Below are positions 33,346 to 46,900 of a DNA stretch of 64,000 nucleotides, piece after piece. The stretch comes from Pegoplata infirma (lineage: Eukaryota > Arthropoda > Insecta > Diptera > Anthomyiidae), in assembly GCA_963921195.1 (NCBI GenBank), contig OY992537.1, positions 209,625,736-209,689,735 of the forward strand, given 5' to 3'. Numbering within the stretch: position 1 is the stretch's first letter; each line of letters opens with the position of its first letter. The notes below the pieces were generated by a model. It was not told the DNA's origin and did no database searches. It saw nothing but the letters and a program-made list of their open reading frames with translations. A program made the position numbers and the translations under genes.

Positions 33346-35500
33346 ATCTGAGACATTTTTTCTATATAGAAATTTTTTCTATATAAAAAAGTCTCAGATT
33401 CTGAGACATTTTTTCTATATAGAAAAAGTCTCAGATTCTGACACATTTTTCTATATAGAAAAAGTCTCAGATTCTGAGACATTTTTTCTATATAAAAAAA
33501 GTTTCAGATTCTGAGACATTTTTTCTATATAAAAAAAGTCTCAGATTCTGAGACATTTTTTCTATATAAAAAAAGTCTCAGATTCTGAGACATTTTTTCT
33601 ATATAAAAAAAGTCTCAGATTCTGAGACATTTTTTCTATATAAAAAAAGTCTCAGATTCTGAGACATTTTTTCTATATAAAAAAAGTCTCAGATTCTGAG
33701 ACATTTTTTCTATATAAAAAAAGTCTCAGATTCTGAGACATTTTTTCTATATAAAAAAAGTCTCAGATTCTGAGACATTTTTTCTATATAAAAAAAGTCT
33801 CAGATTCTGAGACATTTTTTCTATATAAAAAAAGTCTCAGATTCTGAAACATTTTTTCTATATAAAAAAAGTCTCAGATTCTGAGACATTTTTTCTATAT
33901 AAAAAAAGTCTCAGATTCTGAGACATTTTTTCTATATAAAAAAAGTCTCAGATTCTGAGACATTTTTTCTATATAAAAAAAGTCTCAGATTCTGAGACAT
34001 TTTTTCTATATAAAAAAAGTCTCAGATTCTGAGACATTTTTTCTATATAAAAAAAGTCTCAGATTCTGAGACATTTTTTCTATATAAAAAAAGTCTCAGA
34101 TTCTGAGACATTTTTTCTATATAAAAAAAGTCTCAGATTCTGAGACATTTTTTCTATATAAAAAAAGTCTCAGATTCTGAGACATTTTTTCTATATAAAA
34201 AAAGTCTCAGATTCTGAGACATTTTTTCTATATAAAAAAAGTCTCAGATTCTGAGACATTTTTTCTATATAAAAAAAGTCTCAGATTCTGAGACATTTTT
34301 TCTATATAAAAAAGTCTCAGATTCTGAGACATTTTTTCTATATAAAAAAAGTCTCAGATTCTGAGACATTTTTTCTATATAAAAAAAGCCTCAGATTCTG
34401 AGACATTTTTTCTATATAAAAATAGTCTCAGATTCTGAGACATTTTTTCTATATAAAAAAAGTCTCAGATTCTGAGACATTTTTTCTATATAAAAAAAGT
34501 CTCAGATTCTGAGACATTTTTTCTATATAAAAAAAGTCTCAGATTCTGAGACATTTTTTCTATATAAAAAAAGTCTCAGATTCTGAGACATTTTTTCTAT
34601 ATAAAAAAAGTCTCAGATTCTGAGACATTTTTTCTATATAAAAAAAGTCTCAGATTCTGAGACATTTTTTCTATATAAAAAAAAGTCTCAGATTCTGAGA
34701 CATTTTTTTCTATATAAAAAAAAGTCTCAGATTCTGAGACATTTTTTCTATATAAAAAAAAGTCTCAGATTCTGAGACATTTTTTCTATATAAAAAAAAA
34801 GTTCCAGATTCTGAGACATTTTTTCTATATAAAAAAAGTCTCAGATTCTGAGACATTTTTTCTATATAAAAAAAGTCTCAGATTGTGAGACATTTTTTCT
34901 ATATAAAAAAAGTCTCAGATTCTGAGACATTTTTTCTATATAAAAAAAGTCTCAGATTCTGAGACATTTTTTCTATATAAAAAAAGTCTCAGATTCTGAG
35001 ATATTTTTTCTATATAAAAAAAGTCTCCGATTCTGAGACATTTTTTCTATATAAAAAAAGTCTCAGATTCTGAGACATTTTTTCTATATAAAAAAAGTCT
35101 CAGATTCTGAGACATTTTTTCTATATAAAAAAAGTCTCAGATTCTGAGACATTTTTTCTATATAAAAAAAGTCTCAGATTCTGAGACATTTTTTCTATAT
35201 AAAAAAATCTCAGATTCTGAGACATTTTTTCTATATAAAAAAAGTCTCAGATTCTGAGACATTTTTTCTATATAAAAAAAGTCTCAGATTCTGAGACATT
35301 TTTTCTATATAAAAAAAGTCTCAGATTCTGAGACATTTTTTCTATATAAAAAAAGTCTCAGATTCTGAGACATTTTTTCTATATAAAAAAAGTCTCAGAT
35401 TCTGAGACATTTTTTCTATATAAAAAAAGTCTCAGATTCCGAGACATTTTTTCTATATAAAAAAAGTCTCAGATTCTGAGACATTTTTCGATATAGAAAA
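33345..35500. repeat. 37-bp hairpin satellite, ~58 near-identical units
   Basis: The unit is 'gtctcagattctgagac' plus 'attttttctatataaaaaaa'. Successive 'tcagattctg' starts (33541, 33578, 33615) fix the period at 37 bp. Almost every unit is identical; rare changes are one-base A-run length differences and single substitutions at the ends. Each unit carries the palindrome gtctcag-att-ctgagac and an A/T-rich 'tttttt..aaaaaaa' segment, so the whole array could fold extensively. Homogeneity implies recent amplification or ongoing exchange. Confidence 0.95.
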
Positions 35501-35504
35501 AGTC

Positions 35505-35672
35505 TTAGATTAAAAAAACAATATTTTGGTACTTTTTGAAAAAGTAATATTTTAGTACTTTTTATAAAAAATACTAATTTTTTACTTTAAAAAAAATACT
35601 TTCTTGTTTTTTTAAAGTGCATAATATACGGCGACCTTGCCGTTTTGTTAAAATGTACCAGTTTGGTAATAT
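35505..35672. repeat. 'ggtactttttataaaaa' low-complexity field, left flank of the Foldback element
   Basis: Copies of 'ttggtactttttataaaaaa' of variable length. The same field continues from 49382 on the far side, showing the Foldback element landed inside it. The 9-bp target duplication tggtaatat is at 35664-35672. Confidence 0.75.
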
Positions 35673-38600
35673 ATGTGCGTTAAGATAAATTTGAATTTTA
35701 GCACCAAAGACACAAACCATTTTACATTACAGAGTTTTTAACAGTGTTTTAACAGTGCAATGTTATTTTTTTTAAAAAGGGAGTTTTGAAAGAGTATCGA
35801 ATAAATGGGAACGGGGGCGGCCCTATTTATGGCGGGCAGGCCATGAGTCGGTAAGACTGCAATCTTTGATTCTAAAATAGTTGAATATAAAAATTCAATT
35901 TTTTAGTACTTTAAATTCGACACTTAACTCTAGTAATTTTTCGTGCAAAAAGTGGACAAATCCAGTGGTCACTACGGGAGCAATGGAACGTGTTCCGACC
36001 TGGCACATATATTGATGGTAGTATGGGTCATGTACTTTCTACATCTGGTTATAAAATTTGCCTGGTCAATTTAGAAGTTGGAGTTATACTGACTTTAAAA
36101 TTCCAAATTCTATGTTAAATTTTTGGATGAATCTGCTGGTCACTATGGACACATGGACTGGAATTCCGAAATGAAAGTCATGTGTTAGATTATGTTATGG
36201 ACATACTCTCTAGTCATATAGGTATGAGTTTTCTAGTCAGTTTTTAAATTGGAGGTATTTTATCCTAAAAACTGAAAATTTCAGGCCAAATTTTTCCAAA
36301 AAACTTGTGGTCACTATGGCAATTTGGACAAATGTTCCCGGATGAAAGTCATGTCATAGATAGTATTAATGATGTTCTTTCTAACCATAGCTTCCAAATT
36401 TCCCTGATCAATTTAGAAATAAAAAAAAAATTGCTCTGAAGTTTTGAATTTCTATGTTAAGTTTTTGGATGAAACTAATGGTCACTATGGAAATATGGAC
36501 AGGTGTTCCGGGATGAAAGTGGTACCATAAATAGCCCTAAGTATACTCTTTCCAATGATATCCAAAAAAATTTTGTGATCAATTTAGAAACTTGAGGTAT
36601 TTTTATAATTCTGCAAATGTTCAGAAAAAAACAAAATTTATGAATAAAAAAAAAATTACCCTAAGTTTTAAAAAACCGATATGTTAAATTTACGAAAAAA
36701 AAAAAAAACAACCAACTTTAATAAAGTAAACTAACTGATTTTTTTTATAGAAAATAAAAACAACAAAAGAGGTTGGGGGAGGAGGGGGGGGGGGGGCTGG
36801 AGGGAGTATTCTGCAAATGGCGGGCAAAATATAAAGTTAATTTTTTACTTTTTTTTTATATTTAACTAAAAGGTTGGAGAAACATGGAATTAAAAATTGT
36901 CAAATTTATGTTGAATAAAACTGATGGTCACTATTGACCGGATTTCCGAAATGAAAGTTATGTGATAGATTATCCAATGGACATAAACTCTAGTCATAGC
37001 GTTGAAAGTTTTGTAATCAAATTTGAAATTGAAGACATTTGCTCCAGAAAACATAAGTTTTAGATCAAATTTTCCGATGTAACTCGTGGTCACTATGGCA
37101 ATTAGAGCAAATTTTTTTAAACTGGTAGTCACTTTGGCCACAAGGAGTAGAATCCAAAAATGAGAGTCATGTGATGTATTATGCAATTTAAATACTCTCT
37201 AGAGTGTTGTCAATTTTGAAATCGGGGGTATTTGATCCCAAAAACAAGAAATTCTTAACCAAATTTTCCGAAGAAACTTGTGGTCACTATGGCAATTGGC
37301 GCAACTGTTCCGGTATAAAAGTCATGTTATATATAGTATTAATGATGTTCTTTCCAACCAAAGTTACCAAATTATCCTGATCAATTTAGAAATAAAAAAA
37401 ATAATTTAAAGTTTTCAATATCTATGTCGAATTTTCGAATGAAACTGGTTACTATGGGAATAAGGACAGGTGTTCCGGGATGAGAGTGGTACTCTTAATA
37501 GCCCTTAGTGTGCTCTTCCCAAATATAACCATTAAAATTTTTTAATCAATTGAGAAATAAGAGGTATTTAAATAATTTTACAAAAGTAAAAAAAATTTCA
37601 AGTCTATGTTAAAAATTTGGATGAACTGGTGGTCACTATGCCCACAAGGAGCAGAATTCCAAAATGACAGTCAGGTGATAGATTAAAAAATGGATATACC
37701 CTCTAATCGTTTTTTTGGGAGTTTTGTTGTCAATTTTGAAATTGAAGGTATTTGACCCTAAAATCAGCAAATGTTTAATCAAATTCTCCTATGAAACCTG
37801 TGATCACTATGTCAATTGACGTAACTGTTCCGAGATGAACGTCATATTGTAGATAATATTGATGATGTTCTTTCCAACTATATCCATCAAATTGTCCTGA
37901 TCAATTTAGAAATAAAAAAAATAATTAATCTTGAGTTTTCAACTTATATATTAAATTTTTTAAAGAAACTCGTTACTATGGAAATATCGACAGGTGTTCC
38001 GGGACGTGAGTGGTACCATATATAGCCCTTAGTGTGCTCTTTCCAAATATAACCATTAAATTTTTCTGATCAATTTAGAAATTAGAGGTATTTAAAAAAA
38101 TAAACTTAAGTTTCAACAATTTTATTAAAGAAAAATTAACATTTCAGTTAACAGCACTTAATGCTAAACTGTTAAAAATAAAAATAATGTTAGAAAATTG
38201 GCGGGAGTTTTTATTTTTATGTAATGTTATCTTTTTCTGATTTAAGTGCTTGAAATTTGTTGGTTAATTTTCCGATGAAATTTTTGGTCACTTGGTCACT
38301 TTTGGGAAAATGTTCCGGATTGAACGTCATGTTATAGATGATGTTCTTTCCAATCAAAGAAATTTTCCTGATAAATTTAGAAATAAAAAATGTTCAATGT
38401 TAAATTTTCCAATGAAAGTGGTTGCAATGTAAATATGAACAGGTGTTCTGGGATGAGAGTGGTACCATAAATAGCCCCTAGTGTGCTCTTTCCAAATATA
38501 ACCATGGCATTTTTTTAATCAATTTAGAAATTAGAGGTATTTAAATAATTTTATTATAGTACAAATTTGAAATCTATGTTAAAAATTTGGATGAAACTGG

Positions 38601-41042
38601 TGGTCACTATGACAATTGGGGCAACTGTTCCGGGATGAATGTCATGTTATAGATAGTATTGATGATGTTCTTTCCAACTATAGTCATCAAACTTTCCTAA
38701 TCAATTTAGAAATAAAAAAATAATAATCTTAAGTTTTAAATTTCTACGTTAAATTTTTTTAAAGAAACTGGTTACTATGGAAATATGGACAGGTGTTCCG
38801 AGATAAGAGTGGTACCATAAATAGCCCTTAGTGTGCTCTTTCCAAATATAACCATTAAATTTTTCTGATCAATTTAGAAATTAGAGGTATTTAAAAAAAT
38901 AAACTTAAGTTTCAACAATTTTATTAAAGAAAAATTAACATTTCAGTTAACAGCACTTAATGCTAAACTGTTAAAAATAAAAATAATGTTAGAAAATTGG
39001 CGGGAGTTTTTTTTATGTAATGTTATCTTTTTCTGTTTTAAATACTTGAAATTTGTTGGTAAATTTTCCGATGAAATTTTTGGTCACTTGGTCACTTTTG
39101 GGAAAATGTTCCGGGATGAAAGTCGTGTTATAGATAGTATTGATGATGTTCTTTCCAATCAAAGATACGAAATTTTCCTGATCAATTTAGAAATAAAAAA
39201 TATTCAATGTTAAATTTTCCAATGAAACTGGTTGCAATGGAAATATGAACAGGTGTTCTGGGATGAGAGTGGTACCATAAATAGCCCCTAGTGTGCTCTT
39301 TCCAAATATAACCATGGTATTGTTTTAATCAATTTAGAAATGAGAGGTATTTAAATAATTTTACTAAAGTAAAAAATTTCAATCTATGTTAAAAATTTGG
39401 ATGAAACTGGTGGTCACTATGGCAATTGGGGCAACTGTTCCGGGATGAATGTCATGTTATAGATAGTATTGATGATGTTCTTTCCAACTATAGCCATCAA
39501 ACTTTCCTGATCAATTTCGAAATAAAAAAAATAATAATCTTAAGTTTTCCATTTCTATGTTAAATTTTTTTAAAGAAACTGGTTACTATGGAAATATGGA
39601 CAGGTGTTCCGAGATGACAGTGGTACCATAAATAGCCCTTAGTGTGCTCTTTCCAAATATAACCACGAAATTCTTCTGGTCAATTTAAAAATTAGAGGTA
39701 TTTAAAAAAATAAACATAAGTTTCACAAAAAAATTTAACATTCCAGTGTACAGTATGAAATGTTAAGCAAATAAAAATAATGTTATACAATTTGCAGAAT
39801 TGTTTAAATGTAATGTTTGTTTATTTTTTTGGTTTTAAATACTTTTGCGAATCTGGTGGTCACTATAGATATATGGATCGGAATTCCTAAATGAAAGTCA
39901 CATGATAAAATATGCAATTACCATACTTTCTAGTAGTACCAGTACGAAGTATCTAGTCAATTTTAAAATTGCATTTGTATTTGATCCTAAAAACAGATAA
40001 TTTAAAACCAAAGTTTCTGATGAAACATGTGGTCACTATGGAAATTTGCTTAAATGTTCCGGGATGAAAGTCATGTTGTAGATAGTATTGGTGATGTTAT
40101 TTCCAAGCAAATTTACTAAATTATACTGATAAATTTAGAAATAAAAAAATAATAGAAAGTTCTCAATTTCTATGTTACATATTCGAATGAAACTGGTTAC
40201 TATGGAAATGTGGACAGGTGTTCCGGGGTGAAAGTGGTAACCTTAATAGCCCATAGTGTGCTCTTTCCAAATATGGACAGGAAATTTTGTTGATCAATTT
40301 AGAAATAAGAGGTATTTGAATAATTTTACAAAAGTTAAAAATTTTCTAATCTATGTTAAAAATTTGGATGAAACTGGTGGTCACTATGCCCACCAGGAGA
40401 AGAATTCCGAAATGAAAGCCATGTGATAGGTTAAACGATGGTCGTTGTGTTGAAAGTTTTGTAGTCAATTTTGAAATCTAAGTAATTTTATCCTAAAATC
40501 AGGAAATTTTAAATTAAATTTTCCTATAAAACTTGTGGTCACTACGGCAATTGGCGTAACTGTTCCGGGATGAGCGTCATATTATAGATAGTATTGGTGA
40601 TGTTCTTTCCAACTATAGCCATCAAATTCTCCTGATCAATTTAGAAGTGAAAAAAAAATATTAATATAAAGTTTTTAAAATCTATGCTAAATAGTTGAAG
40701 GAAACTGGTCACTACGGAAATATGGACAGGTGTTCCGGGACGAGAGTGGTACTATAAATAGCTCTTAGTGTGCTATATCCAAATATAACCATGACAATTT
40801 TCTGATCAATTTAGAAATTAGAGGTATTTAAAGAATTAAACATAAGTTTTAACAAAAAGTTTAACATTCTAGTTAACAGAACTTAATGCTGAAATGTTAA
40901 ATAAGTTAAAATAATAATGTTAGACAATTGGCGGGAGATTACATTTTTTTGGCGGAAAAATAACATTCTGTTAAGAATACATCTTTACACTGAAAAGTAT
41001 GAAGTTTAGAAATATAAAAAAATTACATTAGCTCGGATCGAT

Positions 41043-41074
<32 letters not shown>

Positions 41075-41335
41075 CGGGAAGATCGGAAGCGATGTAAATC
41101 AAAAATTGCTTAATTTTACTGCATTTGGTCATACCATACAGCCAAGGAAAAGAAAGTTTTCCCGGCGCTTAACGAAATTTGCCAAAACTCATGTTTGTGT
41201 CACCCTAATGACCATATGGAATAGAATTCCGAAATTAAGGGCATATGCTAGATTAAAAAGTAGACTCTAGTCCATAGATGGGAATTTTTCAGTACCATTG
41301 AAATTTCATTACCATTGGTTGATATCAATGATAAT
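35673..41335 (+). repeat. Foldback left arm (inverted repeat, continues 42477-42546)
   Basis: Built from degenerate tandem units of two alternating types that share 'tggtcactatgg' and 'ggtgttccgggatga'. Type A ends 'gtcatgttatagatagtatt' + 'gatgatgttctttccaact' + 'cctgatcaatttagaaataa'. Type B ends 'gtggtaccataaatagccct' + 'tagtgtgctctttccaaata' + 'tctgatcaatttagaaatta'. B-type cores occur near 36520, 37487, 38011, 38459, 38810, 39269, 39627, 40225 and 40747. A G-rich patch is near 36777-36803. The last part of the arm (41074-41335) is unique sequence ('gatcggaagcgatgtaaatc'). A 1.1-kb hAT interrupts its inner end. Confidence 0.85.
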
Positions 41336-42468
41336 TAGAGTTTTTATTTTCCCGGACTTTTTCATTTCCCGGGAAAGCGGGATTCGTTTTTAAATTTCCC
41401 GGGATCCCGGGAATTCCCGCAAAAACTAAAAACCCAAATTTTTTGTCAAAAAAATGTATAAAAACCTTATGAATGCGATTACACTATTTATAATGTTTGT
41501 TAACACCATTAAAACCTTATTTAGTACCTCTAAAACAAACAAAAAAATAAGAACAATTTTTGTTACACAGTTTTTATAAAAAACGGCCCAAATATGTCGA
41601 AGTCTTTTAAAAAGTATTTTTAAGGGAATATGTTCTTTCACGTCGCTTTATCTGTTTTAATAATAAAAATTAATCATTAAGTTCATTTTTACAATTGGTT
41701 CTCAAAGCTTTGCCTCTAAAACACAATAGTGGTATTCAGAGTCTTACTTGCCAGCCCTGGCACTGGTGGTAAAACAGCGCTTTTTGAAATGACCTTTCAA
41801 AATACATGTATTTTTTGAAAGAAGTAGTCTTTTGCTACATTGCTATGGCTGGCAGAAAGACTGAATATCTCTAATGAACCTGATTCAGAGGAATTTCTCA
41901 ATTATGTCTCTGAAACTGAATGTAACTGTTTCAGAGAAATAATATTATAAATTAAATTTACCTCAAAAAATTATTAAAAAATTTAAAAATTCTGGTTTCT
42001 AAAAGAAAAACCTGTTAATTTCAGAGTCATTCCTTACACAAATTGTATATCAATTTATCGATTTAAAAAGCATAATGTCCATAGACATAAATATTTTCTA
42101 TAGAAACAAAAAGAAAATTTTTCAGCTTCTGAAAAAAGTATCAGGTTCTGATAATTATATCCTATCGAAGATTTAGATATTGTAAGACTTTGTTCATTTC
42201 GTAAGTCTTACATTTTATGACATTTGTTAGTAAGAAGGGGTCTCTTGGAATAATTTTTAAGCCCTCCTGGTCCCTGCGTACGTTTCCGCCATCAATTATC
42301 TAGAATTTTAATAAAATCTCTAAAAAATCACATACAAAATTATCAATAGAAGTCGAAAAATCACCAATTTCAAAGAAATTAAAATTCCCGGGAATTCCCG
42401 CTCTATTTACCGGGATTTCGGGATTGAAAATTTACGGGAATTCCCGGGAATTCCCGTGAAAAACTCTA
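41336..42468 (+). mobile_element. hAT-type element inside the left Foldback arm, 8-bp TSD atgataat
   Basis: TIR TAGAGTTTTT at the left and AAAAACTCTA at the right. The 8-bp duplication 'atgataat' is at 41328-41335 and 42469-42476. Subterminal 'cccgggaattcccg' repeats sit at both ends. The right arm has the undisturbed site ('attatcattgatatcaacc'), so insertion followed arm formation. The 1.1-kb interior has no transposase; 41426-41641 on the minus strand is a 71-codon frame with no recognised motif. Confidence 0.9.
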
Positions 42469-42546
42469 ATGATAATGAAAAAAAATTCATTACCATTTAA
42501 TGGTAATTACATTTTTTCAATTGGAAAAAATCATTATCAAAATCAA

Positions 42547-43617
42547 AAAAAAAAACACAAAAACGTATTCTTGTGCATTTTAAAGAGCTTTGTTTGTGAA
42601 ATTTTCAGATGCGTCTGAGATATGACCACTTTTTTCGATTCACTTTTTAATGCTGATTCCAAGTCTGCATCCGAATAACGGATCTAGATTCGCGATCGAA
42701 TAAAATTTCTAGAGTCCGTCCGAAACCAGTTTTTCGAGGCCAAACCGAAACCGAACCGAATATTGGGCCAAAAAGAGATATTCGGCCGAAACCGAAACTT
42801 AAAAATGGCATGAATAAAATCATTAAAAATTTTTTAAAAATAAATATGTTTTTGAATGATAGGAATTGTTGCATTTATAAAAAAAAATGTTTTTTAAAAA
42901 ACTGTAAAAAAAATTCTAAATTTCATATGTAGATTAGGAGAAAAAAAAATATTTCAACAATAACAGTATTACAGTTATTGGACAACCTTGCTTCTTTTTG
43001 TTCAAGTAAACTGAAACAAGTAAATTAGAACACGAAATTAAAAATTAGCGACTTTTTTTATATATTTTTTAAAATACCAAAAAGTTTCGGTTTCGGCTAA
43101 TATTCGGCCAAAATTTTGCCGAAACCGAGACCGAAACCGATCGATCAATACGAAACATTGGTACATAATTTTGAAAAAAAAACTATAATTCCTCCAAATT
43201 GGACTTTAAATTCTTTCTTGGTAAACATTTCTTCATTTCTGATCAGGTTTAACTGGTGGTTTTTCTTTTATTTTCGGGAAAAAAATCTATGAAGATAGTA
43301 AGTTTCGATATAAAATACCGTAGTTCAAGATCTGGTTTTTAAATTTTTGAGAAAATTGAGGTCGAAGTTCACAAAAATTGTGTTTTATTTTTTAGAAGTT
43401 TTTTACTTGAAATTTTTGGTATGCGTCTGGGATCTGACCACACGGTTTCGATTAAACTTTCAATGCTGCTTCTGAATTAGGTTTCCAAATTTTTCCATTA
43501 CTTTAGGTTTTTGAAAAAACTTGCAAATATATGTTCTTTGTTATTTTTTATTTAAAATTTTTATGTTGAATAAGCCAAACACATGATATTTGTTTTTGTA
43601 ATACACAACATTTAAAA
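42547..43617. other. Foldback loop (unique spacer) with direct repeats and a hAT-like insert
   Basis: Not present in either arm. It begins and ends with a diverged direct repeat of about 60 bp ('atgcgtctgagatatgacca' near 42610 and 'atgcgtctgggatctgacca' near 43421, each followed by 'ttcgatt..actttt..aatgctg'). Between them, 42665-43160 has many 'ccgaaaccga' and 'gaatattgggcc' motifs at both ends like a hAT MITE ('tattcggcc' inverted repeats). No gene recognised; the minus-strand frame at 42647-42874 follows the repeated motifs only. Confidence 0.6.
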
Positions 43618-43948
43618 TTGATTTTGATAATGATTTTTTCCAATTGAAAAAATGTAATTACCATTAAATGGTAATGAATTTTTTTTCATTATCATTGATA
43701 TCAACCAATGGTAATGAAATTTCAATGGTAATGAAAAATTCCCATCTATGGACTAGAGTCTACTTTTTAATCTAGCATATGCCCTTAATTTCGGAATTCT
43801 ATTCCATATGGTCATTAGGGTGACACAAACATGAGTTTTGGCAAATTTCGTTAAGCGCCGGGAAAACTTTCTTTTCCTTGGCTGTATGGTATGACCAAAT
43901 GCAGTAAAATTAAGCAATTTTTGATTTACATCGCTTCCGATCTTCCCG

Positions 43949-43980
<32 letters not shown>

Positions 43981-46900
43981 ATCGATCCGAGCTAATGTAA
44001 TTTTTTTATATTTCTAAACTTCATACTTTTCAGTGTAAAGATGTATTCTTAACAGAATGTTATTTTTCCGCCAAAAAAATGTAATCTCCCGCCAATTGTC
44101 TAACATTATTATTTTAACTTATTTAACATTTCAGCATTAAGTTCTGTTAACTAGAATGTTAAACTTTTTGTTAAAACTTATGTTTAATTCTTTAAATACC
44201 TCTAATTTCTAAATTGATCAGAAAATTGTCATGGTTATATTTGGATATAGCACACTAAGAGCTATTTATAGTACCACTCTCATCCCGGAACACCTGTCCA
44301 TATTTCCGTAGTGACCAGTTTCCTTCAAATATTTAGCATAGAAATTAAAAACTTTATATTAATATTTTTTTTTTTCACTTCTAAATTGATCAGGAGAATT
44401 TGATGGCTATAGTTGGAAAGAACATCACCAATAGAAAATAAAATAAATAAATACTAAAAAAAATACTAAAAAATAATATGACGCTCATCCCGGAACAGTT
44501 ACGCCAATTGCCTTAGTGACCACAAGTTTTATAGGAAAATTTAATTTAAAATTTCCTGATTTTAGGATAAAATTACTTTAATTTCAAAATTGACTACAAA
44601 ACTTTCAACACAACGACCATCGTTTAACCTATCACATGGCTTTCATTTCGGAATTCTTCTCCTGGTGGGCATAGTGACCACCAGTTTCATCCAAATTTTT
44701 AACATAGATTAGAAAATTTTTAACTTTTGTAAAATTATTCAAATACCTCTTATTTCTAAATTGATCAACAAAAATTCCTGTCTATATTTGGAAAGAGCAC
44801 ACTATGGGCTATTAAGGTTACCACTTTCACCCCGGAACACCTGTCCACATTTCCATAGTAACCAGTTTCATTCGAATATGTAACATAGAAATTGAGAACT
44901 TTCTATTATTTTTTTATTTCTAAATTTATCAGTATAATTTAGTAAATTTGCTTGGAAAGAACATCACCAATACTATCTACAACATGACTTTCATCCCGGA
45001 ACATTTACGCAAATTTCCATAGTGACCACATGTTTCATCAGAAACTTTGTTTTTAAATTATCTGTTTTTAGGATCAAATACAAATGCAATTTTAAAATTG
45101 ACTAGATACTTCGTACTGGTACTACTAGAAAGTATGGTAATTGCATATTTTATCATGTGACTTTCATTTAGGAATTCCGATCCATGTATCTGTAGTGACC
45201 ACCAGAATCGTCAAAGTATTTAAAACCAAAAAATAAACAAACATTACATTTAAACAATTCTGCAAATTGTATAACATTATTTTTATTTGCTTAACATTTC
45301 ATACTGTACACTGTATGTTAAATTTTTTTGTGAAACTTATGTTTATTTTTTTAAATACCTCTAATTTTTAAATTGACCAGAAGAATTTCGTGGTTATATT
45401 TGGAAAGAGCACACTAAGGGCTATTTATGGTACCACTCTCATCTCGGAACAACTGTCCATTTTTCCATAGTAACCAGTTTCTTTAAAAAAATTTAACATA
45501 GAAATTGAAAACTTAAGATTATTATTTTTTTTATTTCTAAATTGATCAGGAAAGTTTGATGGCTATAGTTGGAAAGAACATCATCAATACTATCTATAAC
45601 ATGACATTCATCCCGGAACAGTTGCCCCAATTGCCATAGTGACCACCAGTTTCATCCAAATTTTTAACATAGATTTGAAATTTTTACTATAGTAAAATTA
45701 TTTAAATACCTCTAATTTCTAAATTGATTAAAAAAATGCCATGGTTATATTTGGAAAGAGCACACTAGGGGCTATTTATGGTACCACTCTCATCCCAGAA
45801 CACCTGTTCATATTTCCATTGCAACCACTTTCATTGGAAAATTTAACATTGAACATTTTTTATTTCTAAATTCATCATGAAAATTTCGTATCTTTGATTG
45901 GAAAGAACATCATCAATACTATCTATAACACGACTTTCATCCCGGAACATTTTCCCAAAAGTGACCAAGTGACCAAAAATTTCATCGGAAAATTTACCAA
46001 CAAATTTCAAGTATTTAAAACAGAAAAAGATAACATTACATAAAAAAAACTCCCGCCAATTTTCTAACATTATTTTTATTTTTAACAGTTTAGCATTAAG
46101 TGCTGTTAACTGAAATGTTAATTTTTCTTTAATAAAATTGTTGAAACTTAAGTTTATTTTTTTAAATACCTCTAATTTCTAAATTGATCAGAAAAATTTA
46201 ATGGTTATATTTGGAAAGAGCACACTAAGGGCTATTTATGGTACCACTCTTATCTCGGAACACCTGTCCATATTTCTATAGTAACCAGTTTCTTTAAAAA
46301 AATTTAACGTAGAAATTTAAAACTTAAGATTATTATTTTTTTATTTCTAAATTGATTAGGAAAGTTTGATGACTATAGTTGGAAAGAACATCATCAATAC
46401 TATCTATAACATGACATTCATCCCGGAACAGTTGCCCCAATTGTCATAGTGACCACCAGTTTCATCCAAATTTTTAACATAGATTTCAAATTTGTACTAT
46501 AATAAAATTATTTAAATACCTCTAATTTCTAAATTGATTAAAAAAATGCCATGGTTATATTTGGAAAGAGAACACTAGGGGCTATTTATGGTACCACTCT
46601 CATCCCAGAACACCTGTTCATATTTACATTGCAACCACTTTCATTGGAAAATTTAACATTGAACATTTTTTATTTCTAAATTTATCAGGAAAATTTCTTT
46701 GATTGGAAAGAACATCATCTATAACATGACGTTCAATCCGGAACATTTTCCCAAAAGTGACCAAGTGACCAAAAATTTCATCGGAAAATTAACCAACAAA
46801 TTTCAAGCACTTAAATCAGAAAAAGATAACATTACATAAAAATAAAAACTCCCGCCAATTTTCTAACATTATTTTTATTTTTAACAGTTTAGCATTAAGT

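Noticed and set aside
33345..35500. Regular array that superficially resembles a CRISPR array
   Set aside because: The whole 37-bp unit is repeated with no unique spacers, the host is eukaryotic, and no cas-like gene is near. It is a satellite.
38986..39213. 75-codon frame conserved in both Foldback arms as a gene
   Set aside because: The mirrored copy is expected from arm duplication, other tandem units do not keep the frame open, and no motif is recognised.
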